DNA from: Burkholderiales bacterium
GTDB taxonomy: Bacteria > Pseudomonadota > Gammaproteobacteria > Burkholderiales > Burkholderiaceae_C
Reading direction: 5' to 3'
Length of the DNA stretch: 64,000 bases
NCBI GenBank assembly: GCA_947464185.1
Contig: CANHVY010000008.1
Coordinates: 29,862-93,861 of the forward strand
The position numbers and the translations under genes were made by a program. Numbering within the stretch: the stretch's first letter is position 1; each line of letters begins with the position of its first letter. Under the pieces are notes generated by a model. It searched no databases. It was not told the origin of the DNA and saw nothing but the letters and a program-made list of their open reading frames with translations. Shown piece after piece: positions 1 to 8,961 of this stretch.

Positions 1-273
1 CACCTGGGCGACGGCAACCTGCACTACAACGTGCAGGCGCCGGCGGGCGCTGATGCCCAAGCCTTTCTGCGGGAGCAGGAGCCGCGGGTCAACGAGATCG
101 TCTACGACGCGGTGCAGGCCTTCGGCGGGTCGATTTCCGCCGAACATGGCGTGGGTCAACTCAAGCGCGAAGAATTGCAGCAACGAAAGTCTGCCGTGGC
201 GCTGGGCCTGATGCGCCAGATCAAGACCGCGCTGGACCCGCTGGGCCTGATGAACCCGGGAAGGGTGCTGTAG
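1..273 (+). CDS. FAD-linked oxidase, C-terminal fragment
   Basis: Last 90 residues of an FAD-dependent 2-hydroxyacid dehydrogenase of the GlcD / D-lactate / D-2-hydroxyglutarate type; the 5' part lies outside the window. The open frame starts at base 1. HLGDGNLHYN is the conserved metal/substrate-binding stretch of the FAD-oxidase C-terminal domain. SAEHGVG carries the conserved His, and the chain ends with the family-typical LMNPGRVL. These enzymes oxidise a 2-hydroxyacid to a 2-oxoacid and pass electrons to quinone or an electron-transfer flavoprotein. The gene converges on the DUF1178 gene with only 4 bases between stops. The exact substrate cannot be told from this fragment. Confidence 0.88.
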   Translation, partial: HLGDGNLHYNVQAPAGADAQAFLREQEPRVNEIVYDAVQAFGGSISAEHGVGQLKREELQQRKSAVALGLMRQIKTALDPLGLMNPGRVL

Positions 274-277
274 GCCC

Positions 278-718
278 CTACTGCACCGGGCCCTTCAAGG
301 CCGGCGGGATGGGCAGCGAGAGCACCTCGATGCCCTCCTCGTGCAGCGCATGGCGCTCCTCCAACGAGGCCACGCCCCGTATCCCGCGGGCGTCCGTCTC
401 GCCATAGTGGATGCGGCGCGCTTCTTCGGCAAAACGGTTGCCCACGTCGTCGGTGTTCTCGATGGCGTGGCGCACCGCCTGCATCCACAGCGCCTGCAGG
501 TCTGCGGCAGCGGGTTCGGCCTTGGCAGGCGGCGCGACCGGTTCGCGCGCGCCCGACAGGTTCAGCCGAGGCGCACTGGGCAGGCGCGTGATGAGGTGGT
601 CCGCGCACAGCGGACACTCCACCAGGCCGCGCCCGTTCTGGTCCAGAAATTCCTCTTCAGAACCGAACCAGCCCTCGAAGCCGTGCCCGTTGGCACACCG
701 CAGATCCAGCACTTTCAT
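278..718 (-). CDS. DUF1178 family protein
   Basis: A 146-residue protein of the proteobacterial DUF1178 family, whose function is unknown. The N-terminus MKVLDLRCANGHGFEGWF with a following CPLC looks like a small zinc ribbon (C-x-x-x-H and C-x-x-C). The middle is Ala/Pro-rich and the C-terminal part has the conserved VGNRFAEEARRIHYGE segment. It is likely cytoplasmic; no signal peptide or membrane segment is seen. It follows the NUDIX gene on the same strand after 18 bases and is probably co-transcribed with it at the tail of the nuo operon, an arrangement common in Burkholderiales. Confidence 0.82.
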   Translation of the reverse strand: MKVLDLRCANGHGFEGWFGSEEEFLDQNGRGLVECPLCADHLITRLPSAPRLNLSGAREPVAPPAKAEPAAADLQALWMQAVRHAIENTDDVGNRFAEEARRIHYGETDARGIRGVASLEERHALHEEGIEVLSLPIPPALKGPVQ

Positions 719-736
719 GGCTGGATTATCGGACGG

Positions 737-1324
737 TCAGAGCGTCCCCGCGGCCGCCCAGGACAGCGACCATTCGCCGCGGCGCCACTGGCGCAACCAC
801 TGCAGGCCCGCGAGCGTCTTCACGTCGGTGAGTTCTCCAGCCTGCGCCAGGTGGTCGAGCTCTTCCAGCGACATCGTCACCACCTCGAGAAACTCGCCCG
901 TGTCCAGTGCCTGCGGGCCAGGCCGCAGGCCACGGGCGAACCAGATCTCGATGCCTTCGGTGGAGTACGCCGCCGCGTTGTGGATGCGGCAGGCACGGGC
1001 CCATTCGTGCGCGGTATAGCCCGTCTCTTCCCGCAGTTCGCGCCGCGCGCAGTCCCACACCGGCTCACCGGTATCGATCTTGCCGGCCGGAAACTCCAGC
1101 AGCACCTGGCCCAGCGGGTAGCGAAACTGCCGAACCATCACCACGCGCCCATCGTCCAGCACGGGCACTACCGCCACGGCGCCAGGGTGTACCACGTACT
1201 CGCGAGTGGCCGATGTGCCATCGGGCAGGCCCACGGTGTCACGCCTCACCGTCAGGAAGCCGCCCTGAAGCAGGGTGTGCTCCTGCTGCAGGGTCTCCCG
1301 CAGGCCCTCGTCCGTCTGGCCCAT
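737..1324 (-). CDS. NUDIX hydrolase (ADP-ribose pyrophosphatase type)
   Basis: A 195-residue NUDIX hydrolase. The NUDIX box G-x5-E-x7-REUxEExGU is complete (GKIDTGE ... RRELREETGY), so the metal-binding glutamates are present. The upstream VVRQFRYPLG and EFPAGK segments are typical of the ADP-ribose/ADP-sugar pyrophosphatase branch, which cleaves nucleoside diphosphate sugars to AMP and a sugar phosphate. I chose the ATG at 1324 because the longer open frame upstream reads through nuoN out of frame. It lies 20 bases after the nuoN stop on the same strand, probably in the nuo transcript. The exact substrate is inferred from family only. Confidence 0.88.
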   Translation of the reverse strand: MGQTDEGLRETLQQEHTLLQGGFLTVRRDTVGLPDGTSATREYVVHPGAVAVVPVLDDGRVVMVRQFRYPLGQVLLEFPAGKIDTGEPVWDCARRELREETGYTAHEWARACRIHNAAAYSTEGIEIWFARGLRPGPQALDTGEFLEVVTMSLEELDHLAQAGELTDVKTLAGLQWLRQWRRGEWSLSWAAAGTL

Positions 1325-1344
1325 GCAGGGGCTGTCGTGCCAGG

Positions 1345-2826
1345 TCAGGATGCGAGCGCCTTGACGATGGCGTCGCGGCACAGGCCCAGCAAACCCCCGG
1401 AGAAGGGCCCGAGCAACAACACTGCCGCGCCATTGACCGCCAGCAGCGCGCCAATGCCCGCGCCCTGCACGATGGGCGCGGTGTCCGCTGGTTCGTCGAA
1501 GTACATCACCTTCACCACGCGCAGGTAGTAGAAGGCGCCCACGAGGGAGAACACCACCGCCACCACCGCCAGCACGATGTACAGCGTGACGTTGGTCGTG
1601 ACCAGCGCCTGGATGATGGCCAGCTTGGCAAAGAAGCCCACCATCGGCGGAATGCCCGCCAGAGAGAACATGAACACCGACATCACGCCCGCCAGCCAGG
1701 GGCGGCGGCGCGCCAGGCCCGCCAGGTCTGACACTTCTTCGCTCTCGAAACCTTCGCGCGACAGGAACATGATCAAGCCGAAGGTGCCCAAGGTCGTCAG
1801 CACATAGGTGACCACGTAGAACATGGCCGAGCTGTACGCGTTGGCTGCAGACAGCGTGTTGCCGCTGACCACGCCAGCGCTCAGGCCCAGCAGCAGAAAG
1901 CCCATCTGCGCGATGGTGGAGTAGGCCAGCATCCGCTTGAGATTGGTCTGCGCGATCGCCGCCAGGTTGCCCACCGCCAGCGAGGACACGGCCAACACGA
2001 TGAACATCTGTTGCCAGTCGACCGCCAGGCCCAGCAAGCCTTCCACCAGCAGGCGGATGGTGATGGCAAAGGCCGCCAGCTTGGGCGCGCCACCGATCAT
2101 CAAGGTGACGGCCGTGGGGGCCCCGTGGTAGACATCGGGCACCCACATGTGGAAAGGCACGGCCCCCAGCTTGAACGCCAGGCCCGACACCACGAACACC
2201 ACGCCGAGCACCAGCACCTCGCGGTTGATGCGACCCGCGGCAATCTGCTCGAACACCTTGGGAATCTCCAGCGTGCCCGTGGCGCCGTACAACATGGACA
2301 GCCCGTACAGCAGGAAACCGCTGGCCAGTGCCCCCAGCACGAAGTACTTCATCGCCGCCTCGGTGCTGCGGCCATGATCACGGCGCAAGGCCGTGAGCGC
2401 GTACAGCGACAGGCTCATGACTTCCAGGCCCAGGTACACCACCAGGAAGTGGTTGGCCGAGCACATCACGGAGATGCCCAGCAGCACGAACAGCGAGAGG
2501 GTGAAGAACTCGCCCTTGAGCATCTCGCGCGAGGCGAGGTACGGCTGCGCGTAGGCCACCGTCATGGCCATGGCCACACACGCGAAGAAGGCCAGCAGAT
2601 GCCCCATCGGGTCAGTCACCACCATCCCGTTCATGCCGTACAGCGTGGCGCCCGACTGGGCATAGAACAGGTGCATGGCACCGACCACCACCATCGTGGC
2701 CTGGGTCAGCCAGAAGGTCAGCCGTCGGGCCGGGTCGGTCACCCACAGATCCACCAGCGCCACCAGGCAGGCCATGGCCAGCAGCACGATCTCGGGGTAG
2801 ACGACGAGCCAGTTCATCGCATTCAT
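1345..2826 (-). CDS. nuoN: NADH-quinone oxidoreductase subunit N
   Basis: A 493-residue antiporter-like membrane subunit of complex I, one of three that pump protons. It is almost entirely hydrophobic with roughly 14 helices. Conserved features are the charged YLGLEVMSLSLYAL helix (key Glu), FKLGAVPFHMWVPDVYHGAP and the LKRMLAYSTIAQMGF segment holding the Lys of the proton channel. Length matches the family (about 485). It is the last nuo gene, 14 bases after nuoM. The start at 2826 has a second ATG three codons in; either would do. Confidence 0.97.
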   Translation of the reverse strand: MNAMNWLVVYPEIVLLAMACLVALVDLWVTDPARRLTFWLTQATMVVVGAMHLFYAQSGATLYGMNGMVVTDPMGHLLAFFACVAMAMTVAYAQPYLASREMLKGEFFTLSLFVLLGISVMCSANHFLVVYLGLEVMSLSLYALTALRRDHGRSTEAAMKYFVLGALASGFLLYGLSMLYGATGTLEIPKVFEQIAAGRINREVLVLGVVFVVSGLAFKLGAVPFHMWVPDVYHGAPTAVTLMIGGAPKLAAFAITIRLLVEGLLGLAVDWQQMFIVLAVSSLAVGNLAAIAQTNLKRMLAYSTIAQMGFLLLGLSAGVVSGNTLSAANAYSSAMFYVVTYVLTTLGTFGLIMFLSREGFESEEVSDLAGLARRRPWLAGVMSVFMFSLAGIPPMVGFFAKLAIIQALVTTNVTLYIVLAVVAVVFSLVGAFYYLRVVKVMYFDEPADTAPIVQGAGIGALLAVNGAAVLLLGPFSGGLLGLCRDAIVKALAS

Positions 2827-2840
2827 GGGAAGGGGTCGCC

Positions 2841-4316
2841 TCAGGGCAGCTTGCTGAGCGCCACGTGCTTGAGGAGCTCGGTGACGGAGACGTGCATCAC
2901 GTCGGTAAAGGGCTTTGGATACAGGCCCATGGCCAAGACGGCCACGGCCAGCACCGCCAGCATCGTGAACTCGCGGGCATTCAGATCGTCCAGGGTGCGC
3001 ACGTTGTCATTGGCCACGTCGCCAAAGTACACCCGCTTGATCATCCACAGCGAATAGGCAGCGCCGAAGATCAAGGCCGTGGCTGCGGCCGCGGCGACCC
3101 AGAAGTTGGCCTTCACAGCCCCCAGGATCACCATCCACTCGCCCACGAAACCGGCCGTCCCGGGCAAGCCGCAGTTGGCCATGGAGAACAGCACGGCAAA
3201 GGCCGCGAACTTGGGCATGGTGTTGGCCACGCCGCCATAGGCGGCAATCTCGCGCGAATGCACCCGGTCGTACAGCACGCCGATGCACAGGAACATGGCC
3301 CCCGACACGAAGCCGTGGCTGATCATCTGCACCAAGCCGCCGCTCACGCCCAGTTCGTTGAAGATGAAGAAGCCCAGCGTCACGAATCCCATATGGGCAA
3401 TCGACGAGTACGCCACCAGCTTCTTCATGTCCTGCTGCACCAGGGCCACCAGGCCGATGTAGACCACCGCAATCAGTGACAAGGCGATCATGAACCAGGC
3501 CCACTCGCGGCTGGCGTCAGGCGCAATGGGCATGGAAAAGCGCAGGAACCCGTAGGCGCCAAGCTTGAGCATGATGGCCGCCAGCACCACCGAGCCGCCC
3601 GTCGGCGCCTCCACGTGGGCATCGGGCAGCCAGGTGTGCACCGGCCACATCGGCACCTTGACGGAGAAAGCAGCGAAGAAGGCGAAGAACAGCAGCGTCT
3701 GCGCGTCCAGCGGCAGGGGCAGCTTGTGCCAGGCCTGGATGTCGAAACTGCCACCGGACTTGAAGTACAGGTACACCAGGGCCACCAGCATCAGCAGCGA
3801 CCCCAGCAGCGTGTACAGGAAGAACTTGAAGGCCGCGTACACCCGGCGTGGCCCACCCCACACGCCGATGATGATGTACATCGGGATCAGGGTGGCCTCG
3901 AAGAACACGTAGAACAACAGGCCGTCCAGCGCCGAGAACACCCCAATCATGAGCCCGGACAGGATCAGGAACGCGCCCATGTACTGGTTCACGCGCTCGG
4001 TGATGACCTCCCATCCGGCAATCACCACGATGATGGTGATGAAGGCCGTGAGCAGCACGAACCACACGGAGATGCCGTCCACGCCCAGGTGGTAATGGAC
4101 GTTGAAGCGGTCGATCCACGGCAGCTTCTCGACGAACTGCATCGCGGGTGTGGACAGGTCAAAGCCCGTGGCCAGCGGAATGGTCACGAGGAACGCCGCG
4201 ATGGCGCCCAGCAGGGCCACCCATCGCACGACCTTTGCGTGCTCGTCACGGCCCGCCGCGAGCAGCAGTGCGCCCACCGCCACCGGCAGCCAGATGGCCA
4301 CGCTCAGAAGACCCAT
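2841..4316 (-). CDS. nuoM: NADH-quinone oxidoreductase subunit M
   Basis: A 491-residue proton-pumping membrane subunit of complex I. Visible family features are the Glu-bearing FFEATLIPMYIIIG helix, PVHTWLPDAHVEAPTGGSV, the channel lysine in MLKLGAYG, and DMKKLVAYSSIAHMGF. It has about 14 predicted helices and typical length. It sits between nuoL and nuoN in the same orientation, with short gaps of 46 and 14 bases, so it is part of the single nuo transcription unit. Nothing looks odd. Confidence 0.97.
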   Translation of the reverse strand: MGLLSVAIWLPVAVGALLLAAGRDEHAKVVRWVALLGAIAAFLVTIPLATGFDLSTPAMQFVEKLPWIDRFNVHYHLGVDGISVWFVLLTAFITIIVVIAGWEVITERVNQYMGAFLILSGLMIGVFSALDGLLFYVFFEATLIPMYIIIGVWGGPRRVYAAFKFFLYTLLGSLLMLVALVYLYFKSGGSFDIQAWHKLPLPLDAQTLLFFAFFAAFSVKVPMWPVHTWLPDAHVEAPTGGSVVLAAIMLKLGAYGFLRFSMPIAPDASREWAWFMIALSLIAVVYIGLVALVQQDMKKLVAYSSIAHMGFVTLGFFIFNELGVSGGLVQMISHGFVSGAMFLCIGVLYDRVHSREIAAYGGVANTMPKFAAFAVLFSMANCGLPGTAGFVGEWMVILGAVKANFWVAAAAATALIFGAAYSLWMIKRVYFGDVANDNVRTLDDLNAREFTMLAVLAVAVLAMGLYPKPFTDVMHVSVTELLKHVALSKLP

Positions 4317-4362
4317 TGAACTCTCTCCGCCTCTTGCTTCTTGTTCGTTCGACCCGCAGAGC

Positions 4363-6378
4363 TCAACGGCCCAGCATGGTCGACAGGTACGGCCAAAGCT
4401 TCCAGGTCAGGAAGCCGAACACCCCCAGCACCATGGCCAGTGCATACCAGTACAGCAAGCCGGTCTGCACCCGCTTCACCAGGCCCGCCGTGACACCCAC
4501 CATCCGGGCCGAGCCATTGACCACCGCACCGTCGATGAGCGCCACGTCGCCGCCCTTCCACAAGCCGCGGCCCAACACGCGGGCGCCTGCGGCGAGCACA
4601 TGCTCGTTGAACCAGTCCATGTAGTACTTGTTCTCCAGCACGCGCACCACTGGCGAGAGCGCACGACCGATGGCCGCGGGAATGGACGGTTGCTTCAGGT
4701 AGAACCACCACGCCATCACCACGCCGGCCAGCGCCAGCCAGAACGGCAGCGTCTGCAGGCCGTGTACGGCCATGGCGGCTGCACCATGGAACTGCTCGGA
4801 AAGCTCCTTCATGGCCCCATGGCTCGCGGCATCGACAAAGATGGCGTCCTTGAAGAAGTCGCCGAACAACAGCGGCTGGATGGTCAGGTAACCGATGACC
4901 ACCGAAGGGATGGCCAGCAGGACCAGCGGCACGGTCACCACCCAGGGGCTTTCATGCGGCTCGTGAGCGTCACCGTGGTGTCCGTGGTCGTCCGCTGGCG
5001 GGAAAGGCTTGTGGTGGAACCGCTCCGGGCCATGGAAGACCAGGAAATACATGCGGAAGGAATAGAAGGCCGTGACGAACACGCCCGCCACCACCGCGAA
5101 GGCGGCAAAGCCCGCACCCGGCAGACGGCTGGCCTCCACCGCCAGGATGATGCTGTCCTTCGAGTAAAAGCCCGAGAACAGCGGCGTGCCGATCAGCGCC
5201 AGCGAGCCCAGCAGCGCGGTGATCCAGGTCAGCGGCATGTGCTTGCGCAGCCCGCCCATGTTGCGGATGTCCTGGTCATGGTGCATGCCCATGATGACCG
5301 AACCCGCACCCAGGAACAGCAAGGCCTTGAAGAAGGCGTGCGTCATCAGGTGGAACACCGCCACCGAGTAAGCCGAAGCCCCCAGGGCCACGGTCATGTA
5401 GCCCAGCTGGCTCAGCGTGGAGTACGCCACCACGCGCTTGATGTCGTTCTGGATGATGCCCAGGAACCCCATGAACAGCGCCGTGATGGCACCGATGACC
5501 AGCACGAAGTTCAGCGCCGTGTCGCTCAGCTCGAACAGCGGCGACATGCGCGCCACCATGAAGATGCCGGCGGTCACCATCGTGGCGGCGTGGATCAGGG
5601 CGGAGATCGGCGTGGGGCCTTCCATGGAGTCGGGCAGCCAGACGTGCAGCGGGAACTGCGCGCTCTTGCCCATGGCCCCGATGAACAGGCAGATGCAGAT
5701 CACGGTGATGAGCATCCAATCCGATCCCGGGAAGTTCATCTTCGCCAGCTCGCCTGACTTGGCGAACGCTTCACCGTAGTTCAGCGTGCCGGCATACGCC
5801 GCGATGAGACCGATGCCCAGGATGAAGCCGAAATCCCCCACCCGGTTGACCAGGAAGGCCTTCATGTTGGCGAACACCGCCGTGGGCTTCTTGAACCAGA
5901 AGCCGATGAGCAGGTAACTCACCAGACCCACCGCCTCCCAGCCGAAGAACAGCTGCAGGAAGTTGTTGCTCATGACCAGCATGAGCATGGAGAAGGTGAA
6001 CAGCGAGATGTACGAGAAGAAGCGCTGGTAGCCGGGGTCCTCGTGCATGTAGCCGATGGTGTAGACGTGCACCATCAAGGACACGAAGGTCACCACGCAC
6101 ATCATCATGGCGGTGAGGCCATCGACGAGGAAGCCCACCTCCATCTTCAGCCCGCCCAGCACCATCCACTCGTAGAGGGTGGCGTTGAAGCGGGCACCGC
6201 CCAACACGTCGATCAGCACCGACACCGAGCCGATGAAGGAGACCAGCACGCCCAGGATGGTGACCACGTGCGCGCCGCGGCGACCGACAACCTTGCCGAA
6301 CAGGCCTGAGACGATGGCACCGACCAGGGGCGCCAGGGCGATGGTCAGCAGAAGATTCTGGGACAGGGAAGCAGACAT
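4363..6378 (-). CDS. nuoL: NADH-quinone oxidoreductase subunit L
   Basis: A 671-residue distal membrane subunit of complex I and the largest of the antiporter-like subunits. It has the GWEAVGLVSYLLIGFW helix, PLHVWLPDSMEGPTPISALIHAATMVTAG, and DIKRVVAYSTLSQLGYM. The C-terminal part beyond the antiporter core is expected to form the long lateral helix that clamps NuoM and NuoN. A His-rich cytoplasmic or periplasmic loop (DDHGHHGDAHEPH) sits near residue 470, a variable region in this subunit. The start ATG at 6378 follows nuoK by 9 bases. Confidence 0.97.
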   Translation of the reverse strand: MSASLSQNLLLTIALAPLVGAIVSGLFGKVVGRRGAHVVTILGVLVSFIGSVSVLIDVLGGARFNATLYEWMVLGGLKMEVGFLVDGLTAMMMCVVTFVSLMVHVYTIGYMHEDPGYQRFFSYISLFTFSMLMLVMSNNFLQLFFGWEAVGLVSYLLIGFWFKKPTAVFANMKAFLVNRVGDFGFILGIGLIAAYAGTLNYGEAFAKSGELAKMNFPGSDWMLITVICICLFIGAMGKSAQFPLHVWLPDSMEGPTPISALIHAATMVTAGIFMVARMSPLFELSDTALNFVLVIGAITALFMGFLGIIQNDIKRVVAYSTLSQLGYMTVALGASAYSVAVFHLMTHAFFKALLFLGAGSVIMGMHHDQDIRNMGGLRKHMPLTWITALLGSLALIGTPLFSGFYSKDSIILAVEASRLPGAGFAAFAVVAGVFVTAFYSFRMYFLVFHGPERFHHKPFPPADDHGHHGDAHEPHESPWVVTVPLVLLAIPSVVIGYLTIQPLLFGDFFKDAIFVDAASHGAMKELSEQFHGAAAMAVHGLQTLPFWLALAGVVMAWWFYLKQPSIPAAIGRALSPVVRVLENKYYMDWFNEHVLAAGARVLGRGLWKGGDVALIDGAVVNGSARMVGVTAGLVKRVQTGLLYWYALAMVLGVFGFLTWKLWPYLSTMLGR

Positions 6379-6387
6379 GCAGGTTCC

Positions 6388-6717
6388 TCAGCCCTTCAGG
6401 GTGTCGAGCTGATCCACGGCGATCGTGGCGCGGTTGCGGAACAACACGACCAGGATGGCCAGACCGATGGCCGACTCCGCCGCGGCCACCGTCAGGATGA
6501 AGAAGACGAAGACCTGACCACCCATGCGGTCGGCCTCCATCGGCAGGTAATGGGAGAAGGCCACGAAATTCATGTTCACCGCGAGCAGCATCAGTTCGAT
6601 GGCCATCAGCAACACGATGAGGTTGCGGCGGTTCAGGAAGATGCCGATCACGGACAAGGCGAACAGGATGCCGCCCAGCGTCAGGAAATGGCCGAGCGAA
6701 AGCACACCCAGACTCAT
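6388..6717 (-). CDS. nuoK: NADH-quinone oxidoreductase subunit K
   Basis: A small (109 residues) three-helix membrane subunit of complex I. The two membrane-embedded glutamates that take part in proton transfer are present in [10 protein letters not shown] and [10 protein letters not shown]. The C-terminus VDQLDTLKG matches betaproteobacterial NuoK. Start and the nuoJ stop overlap as ATGA, which indicates translational coupling. Length is slightly above the usual 100-102 because of a longer N-terminus. Confidence 0.96.
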   Translation of the reverse strand: MSLGVLSLGHFLTLGGILFALSVIGIFLNRRNLIVLLMAIELMLLAVNMNFVAFSHYLPMEADRMGGQVFVFFILTVAAAESAIGLAILVVLFRNRATIAVDQLDTLKG

Positions 6718-7364
6718 GGCTGGCCCTCCCCGTTCTTCGGTACGGCCGGCGCCTGCACCACCGGGTCCATCTTGATGATGCGCACCCGGTCCGCCTTTCG
6801 GGCCTTGACCTGCTCACCCGGATCCAGATACTTGCTGTCCTTGCGCCGACGCAGCGTCAACGCGATGGCCGCGATGATGGCCACCAGCAACAGCACCGCC
6901 GCGATCTGCAGCGGGTACACATACTTCGTGTAGATCTCAATGCCGAGCATCCGGGTGTTGCCCAGCTTGGCGAGTTCGGGATCCACGGGCGCCTGGGTCA
7001 CGGCAAACCCAGGCAGCAGCACCAGAGCCAGTTCCAGCGCGATCACCGCGCCCACCAGTCCGGCCAGCGGAAAGTGTTTCCAGAACCCCTCGCGGAAGCT
7101 GTCGGTGTTGATGTCCAGCATCATCACGACGAACAGGAAGAGCACCATCACCGCACCCACATAGACGAGCACGAGCGTGATGGCCAGGAACTCGGCGCTC
7201 AGCAGCATCCAGATGCAACTGGCGCTGAAGAAGGCCAGCACCAGGAACAGCGCTGCGTGTACCGTGCTGCGGGCCGTGATGACACGGAACGACGCCAGCA
7301 GAAGCACGGCCGAGAAGACGTAGAACAGGGCGGTGGTGTTGTTCATCGTGATGGACGCCATCAT
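6714..7364 (-). CDS. nuoJ: NADH-quinone oxidoreductase subunit J
   Basis: A 216-residue, five-helix membrane subunit of complex [19 protein letters not shown] is the conserved third helix, whose pi-bulge takes part in coupling. The C-terminal basic tail ([22 protein letters not shown]) is cytoplasmic. An internal ATG at 7346 ([11 protein letters not shown]) fits the usual family N-terminus better than the tandem ATG at 7364; no clear ribosome-binding site decides between them. It overlaps nuoK by 4 bases. Confidence 0.95.
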   Translation of the reverse strand: MMASITMNNTTALFYVFSAVLLLASFRVITARSTVHAALFLVLAFFSASCIWMLLSAEFLAITLVLVYVGAVMVLFLFVVMMLDINTDSFREGFWKHFPLAGLVGAVIALELALVLLPGFAVTQAPVDPELAKLGNTRMLGIEIYTKYVYPLQIAAVLLLVAIIAAIALTLRRRKDSKYLDPGEQVKARKADRVRIIKMDPVVQAPAVPKNGEGQP

Positions 7365-7394
7365 GTGCCGGGCCGCAAGCCCGACATCGGAGGG

Positions 7395-7880
7395 TCAGCG
7401 GTAGCGGGCGTCAGCCTCCCGGTTGGCAGCGATTTCCTTCTCGTACCGGTCACCCACGGCCAACAGCATGTCCTTGGTGAAGTACAGGTCGCCACGCTTT
7501 TCGCCGTGGTATTCGAAGTGGTGGGTCTCGACGATGGAGTCCACCGGGCAGCTCTCTTCGCAAAAGCCGCAGAAGATGCACTTGGTGAGGTCGATGTCGT
7601 AGCGCTTGGTGCGGCGGCTGCCGTCGTCGCGGACCTCGGACTCGATGGTGATCGCCATGGCCGGGCAGACGGCCTCGCACAGCTTGCAGGCGATGCAGCG
7701 CTCTTCGCCGTTCTCATAGCGGCGCAAGGCGTGCAGACCCCGGAAGCGCGGCGACTGCGGCGTCTTCTCCTCGGGGAACTGCACCGTGATCGTGCGCGAC
7801 AGGAAATGCCGGCCGGTCAGGGCCAGGCCCTTGAACAGCTCGGTGAGCATGAAGCTCTGCAGAACGTCTTTCACCGCCAT
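7395..7880 (-). CDS. nuoI: NADH-quinone oxidoreductase subunit I (2x[4Fe-4S])
   Basis: A 161-residue ferredoxin-like subunit of the complex I connecting arm that carries clusters N6a and N6b. Both CxxCxxCxxxCP motifs are intact: [12 protein letters not shown] and [12 protein letters not shown]. The N-terminal amphipathic segment ([15 protein letters not shown]) lies along the membrane and [26 protein letters not shown] precedes the first cluster, as expected for the TYKY family. It sits between nuoH and nuoJ in the canonical order. Confidence 0.97.
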   Translation of the reverse strand: MAVKDVLQSFMLTELFKGLALTGRHFLSRTITVQFPEEKTPQSPRFRGLHALRRYENGEERCIACKLCEAVCPAMAITIESEVRDDGSRRTKRYDIDLTKCIFCGFCEESCPVDSIVETHHFEYHGEKRGDLYFTKDMLLAVGDRYEKEIAANREADARYR

Positions 7881-7899
7881 GATGGTTGGGGCTCGAGGC

Positions 7900-8961
7900 T
7901 CATTTCCAGATGTTGAAGGGAGACTGGATCCACAGACCGACCACGACCAACCACACCAGGGTGACCGGGATGAAGATCTTCCAGCCCAGACGCATGATCT
8001 GGTCGTAGCGGAAGCGCGGGAAGGTTGCGCGCACCCACAGGAACATGGTGGCCACCGCGAAAACCTTCAGGCCCAGCCAGATCCAGCCGGGAATGAAGTC
8101 CAGCGCGTCCACGGGCGGCAACCATCCGCCCAGGAACATCAGCACGCACAACATGGACACGAGGATCATGTTGGCGTATTCGGCCAGGAAGAACATCGCG
8201 AACGACATGCCCGAGTACTCGATCATGTGGCCGGCCACGATCTCGGATTCGCCCTCCACCACGTCAAACGGGTGGCGGTTGGTCTCGGCCAGGCCGGAGA
8301 TGAAGTACACGACGAACACCGGCAGCAGGGGCAGCCAGTTCCAGGACAGGAAGCCCAGGCCCATGTCAGCGAATGTCCCCTTGCCTTGCGACATGACGAT
8401 GTCGCTCAGGTTCATGCTGGCCGACACCATCAGCACCACCACCAGCGCAAAGCCCATGGCGATCTCGTAGGAGACCATCTGCGCCGAGGCGCGCAAGGCC
8501 CCCAGGAAGGCGTACTTGGAGTTGGACGCCCAGCCGGCAATGATCACGCCATACACCTCCAGCGAGGTGATGGCCATCAGGAACAGCAGGCCCGCATTGA
8601 CGTTGGCCAGCGCGACTTCAGGCCCGAAGGGGATGACCGCCCAGGCCGCCAGGGCCGGCATGATGGTCATGATGGGGCCGAGAAAGAACAGGCCCTTGTG
8701 CGCGGCCGTAGGGCGGATGATCTCCTTGAAGATCAGCTTCACGGCGTCTGCAATTGGCGTCAGCAAGCCGAACGGGCCCACCCGGTTGGGGCCCGGACGC
8801 ACCTGGCTCCAGCCGATGGCCTTGCGCTCCCACAGCGTGAGGTAGGCCACGCAGCCCAGCAAGGGCAGCAACACCGCCACGATCTTGATCAGGCTCCACA
8901 CCACAAGCCACAGCGTGGGCCCCAGCAGGGCCGCACCGGAGGCGTTCAGTTGCTCGATCAT
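7900..8961 (-). CDS. nuoH: NADH-quinone oxidoreductase subunit H
   Basis: A 353-residue membrane subunit that forms part of the quinone chamber and the proton entry path (E-channel). The conserved loop [19 protein letters not shown] and the [15 protein letters not shown] stretch are present. There are about eight or nine helices and the length is typical. The start overlaps the nuoG stop by 4 bases (ATGA). Confidence 0.97.
   Translation of the reverse strand: MIEQLNASGAALLGPTLWLVVWSLIKIVAVLLPLLGCVAYLTLWERKAIGWSQVRPGPNRVGPFGLLTPIADAVKLIFKEIIRPTAAHKGLFFLGPIMTIMPALAAWAVIPFGPEVALANVNAGLLFLMAITSLEVYGVIIAGWASNSKYAFLGALRASAQMVSYEIAMGFALVVVLMVSASMNLSDIVMSQGKGTFADMGLGFLSWNWLPLLPVFVVYFISGLAETNRHPFDVVEGESEIVAGHMIEYSGMSFAMFFLAEYANMILVSMLCVLMFLGGWLPPVDALDFIPGWIWLGLKVFAVATMFLWVRATFPRFRYDQIMRLGWKIFIPVTLVWLVVVGLWIQSPFNIWK

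Noticed and set aside
4102..5757. A 551-codon plus-strand open frame opposite nuoL
   Set aside because: Antisense shadow of nuoL with no protein-like motifs.
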